Positions 24,219 to 25,441 of a stretch of 25,441 nt of DNA are shown one piece after another. Position numbers and translations under genes: made by a program. This stretch comes from SIG440 sp045645485. Lineage in GTDB: Bacteria; Bacillota; Clostridia; Monoglobales; Monoglobaceae. The notes beneath the pieces are model-generated. The model saw nothing but the letters and a program-made list of their open reading frames with translations. It did not search any database and was not told the DNA's origin. The stretch spans positions 1 to 25,441 of the forward strand of contig JAZRIX010000050.1 in the NCBI GenBank assembly GCA_045645485.1. Reading direction: 5' to 3'. Position 1 is the stretch's first letter. Every line of letters begins with the position of its first letter.

Positions 24219-25441
24219 ATGCTCACCTTTCTTTGCGGTACCGCAGAAACAGAAAAACTGAATGAAATATACCGCCGTGCCAATGCCGATGCCACTCTTG
24301 GCAAATCGGTCTATATTCTTGTTCCTGAACAGTATTCCATGTACGCAGAATCAGAACTGCTCTCAATAATGGGTATGACCTCTCAGAACCGTATACGGGT
24401 TCTGACTTTTTCACGGCTGTGCAATCTGGTATTTTCAAAGCTGGGACCTCTTCGTACAACGTACCTCGACAAGGCAGGCAAGCACATTATGACACGGCGT
24501 GCCCTCCAGCTTTCTCAGAACGAGCTTAAATTTTTCAGACGCAATCTTCACCAACGGGGTTTTACAACTCTTATACGTTCTGCAGTTTCGGAATTCAAAC
24601 GCTATGGGATTTCTCCCTCCGCGCTGAACCATGCTGCAAAAGAAACCGATGACGAAAAACTGAAGCTGAAGCTTTCTGACCTTTCTGTTATATACAAAAA
24701 ATTTGATGAACTGGTTGATGAAAACTACGCAAACACCGAAGACAACCTTTCTCTTGTTATCCCCAAAATTTCAAAGGCGGATTTTCTGAAAGGCAGCAGA
24801 TTTTATCTTAATTTTTTCAGAAGTTTTACACCTACCGAATATGCGGCTCTTGCTGAGCTTATGAAAATATGTGACCTTTGCATTGCCCTTTCTCTGGACA
24901 GTGCCGAAAAAAGCTCGAATGTTTTTTCTTCTCAGGCTTTTACATACAAAAAGCTGTCGTCAATTTCTTCATCCTTGAATATAAAAACAGCTCCACCTGT
25001 ATTTTTCAATATTGAAAGCAGCTGCAATAGGCCTGCAGACCTTGTACATTTGCAAAACAATTTTCCTTCTTATATACCGGAAGCTTTCCCGGAAAAACCG
25101 GAGCATATACACATTCTTCGTCCCGACAATCTGCACGCCGAGGTTACCGAATGTGCTCGCCTGATACGCAGACTTCTGAGAGAAGAAAACTATACTCTCA
25201 ATGACATTCTTATTCTCACTGGCAATATAGAAAACTATGAGTTTCTTATTCCCGGCATATTCGGTGAATACGGTATTTGTTACTTTCTTGACAGAAAAAT
25301 ACCTCTCACCGAAAGTCCTTTTATGCGTATGATTATTTCTGCTCTTGAAATCCTCGCCTACGGTTTTTCATATGAAAGAATAATGCGTTTTGTTCGCTCA
25401 GGATACCTTTTGGTATCAACTGACGAAATTGATATCTTTGA
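24219..25441 (+). CDS. addB: ATP-dependent helicase/nuclease subunit B, AddB, partial (3' end outside window)
   Basis: Subunit of the AddAB complex that resects double-strand breaks. The 407 visible residues match the N-terminal helicase-like part of the roughly 1150-residue protein: ILVPEQYSMYAESELL near 34, RIRVLTFSRLCNLVF near 60, then LRPDNLHAEVTECARLIRRLL, YTLNDILILTGNIENYEFLI and YFLDRKIPLTESPFMRMIISALEIL near the window end. The N-terminal P-loop usual in AddB (GxxGxGKT) is replaced by CGTAETEKL (6-14), so ATP binding there is doubtful. The C-terminal nuclease and Fe-S cluster lie outside the window, as presumably does addA. ATG 24219 has AAGGAG 7 bp ahead and lies 12 bp after the HAD gene, so the two are cotranscribed. 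Confidence 0.88.
   Translation, partial: MLTFLCGTAETEKLNEIYRRANADATLGKSVYILVPEQYSMYAESELLSIMGMTSQNRIRVLTFSRLCNLVFSKLGPLRTTYLDKAGKHIMTRRALQLSQNELKFFRRNLHQRGFTTLIRSAVSEFKRYGISPSALNHAAKETDDEKLKLKLSDLSVIYKKFDELVDENYANTEDNLSLVIPKISKADFLKGSRFYLNFFRSFTPTEYAALAELMKICDLCIALSLDSAEKSSNVFSSQAFTYKKLSSISSSLNIKTAPPVFFNIESSCNRPADLVHLQNNFPSYIPEAFPEKPEHIHILRPDNLHAEVTECARLIRRLLREENYTLNDILILTGNIENYEFLIPGIFGEYGICYFLDRKIPLTESPFMRMIISALEILAYGFSYERIMRFVRSGYLLVSTDEIDIF

Overview
The window is 25.4 kb of an AT-rich genome (about 40% GC by eye) with dense, mostly same-strand operons. A complete spoIIA (sigma-F) locus, a bacterial glycogen operon with both glgC and glgD, AddB-type recombination, ftsEX with a PcsB/CwlO-like hydrolase, and strong AGGAGG-type ribosome sites point to a spore-forming Clostridia. 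An Oscillospirales/Ruminococcus-like gut bacterium is my best guess, inferred from gene content and not from a search. The window looks like ordinary core chromosome. I see no insertion sequence, prophage, CRISPR array, tRNA or rRNA.

Layout. 1-590 (-): 5' two thirds of a type I DAHP synthase gene with a near-perfect housekeeping promoter. 767-2697 (-): a membrane-anchored PP2C-like protein that has lost its metal-binding residues, and a small zinc-ribbon protein with two membrane helices of CD225/dispanin type. 2766-4275 (-): spoIIAA-spoIIAB-sigF behind a sigma-H-like promoter. 4276-4834: the only long non-coding gap, holding two intrinsic terminators. 4835-6832 (-): greA-lysS. 6945-8884 (-): an unrecognised protein and a CtpA-type S41 protease. 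9013-11719 (-): ftsE-ftsX-M23 hydrolase, preceded at 11786-12871 by a PucR/CdaR-type regulator with its own promoter. 13083-21357 (-): glgB-glgC-glgD-glgA-glgP, one tightly packed glycogen operon ending in a terminator. 21535-23439 (-): a cytoplasmic GH13 (neopullulanase-like) enzyme. 23538-25441 (+): a divergent HAD phosphatase/phosphomutase followed by the start of addB.

How the genes fit together. GlgC/GlgD make ADP-glucose, GlgA polymerises it, GlgB branches it, GlgP releases glucose-1-phosphate, and the GH13 enzyme probably handles the short or branched dextrins left over. The HAD protein might act on a sugar phosphate, but that is only context. FtsE/FtsX, the coiled-coil M23 hydrolase and CtpA form an envelope-remodelling block. 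SpoIIAA/SpoIIAB/sigma-F form the forespore partner-switching module.

Most of the window is well-understood housekeeping. The parts most worth following up are the pseudophosphatase and its zinc-ribbon/CD225 neighbour, the double terminator and empty region upstream of spoIIA, the paired 13-bp repeats flanking the glycogen promoter, a possible pseudoknot in the greA leader, the unrecognised protein at 6945-7682, and the degenerate P-loop of AddB. I found no convincing wholly new system.
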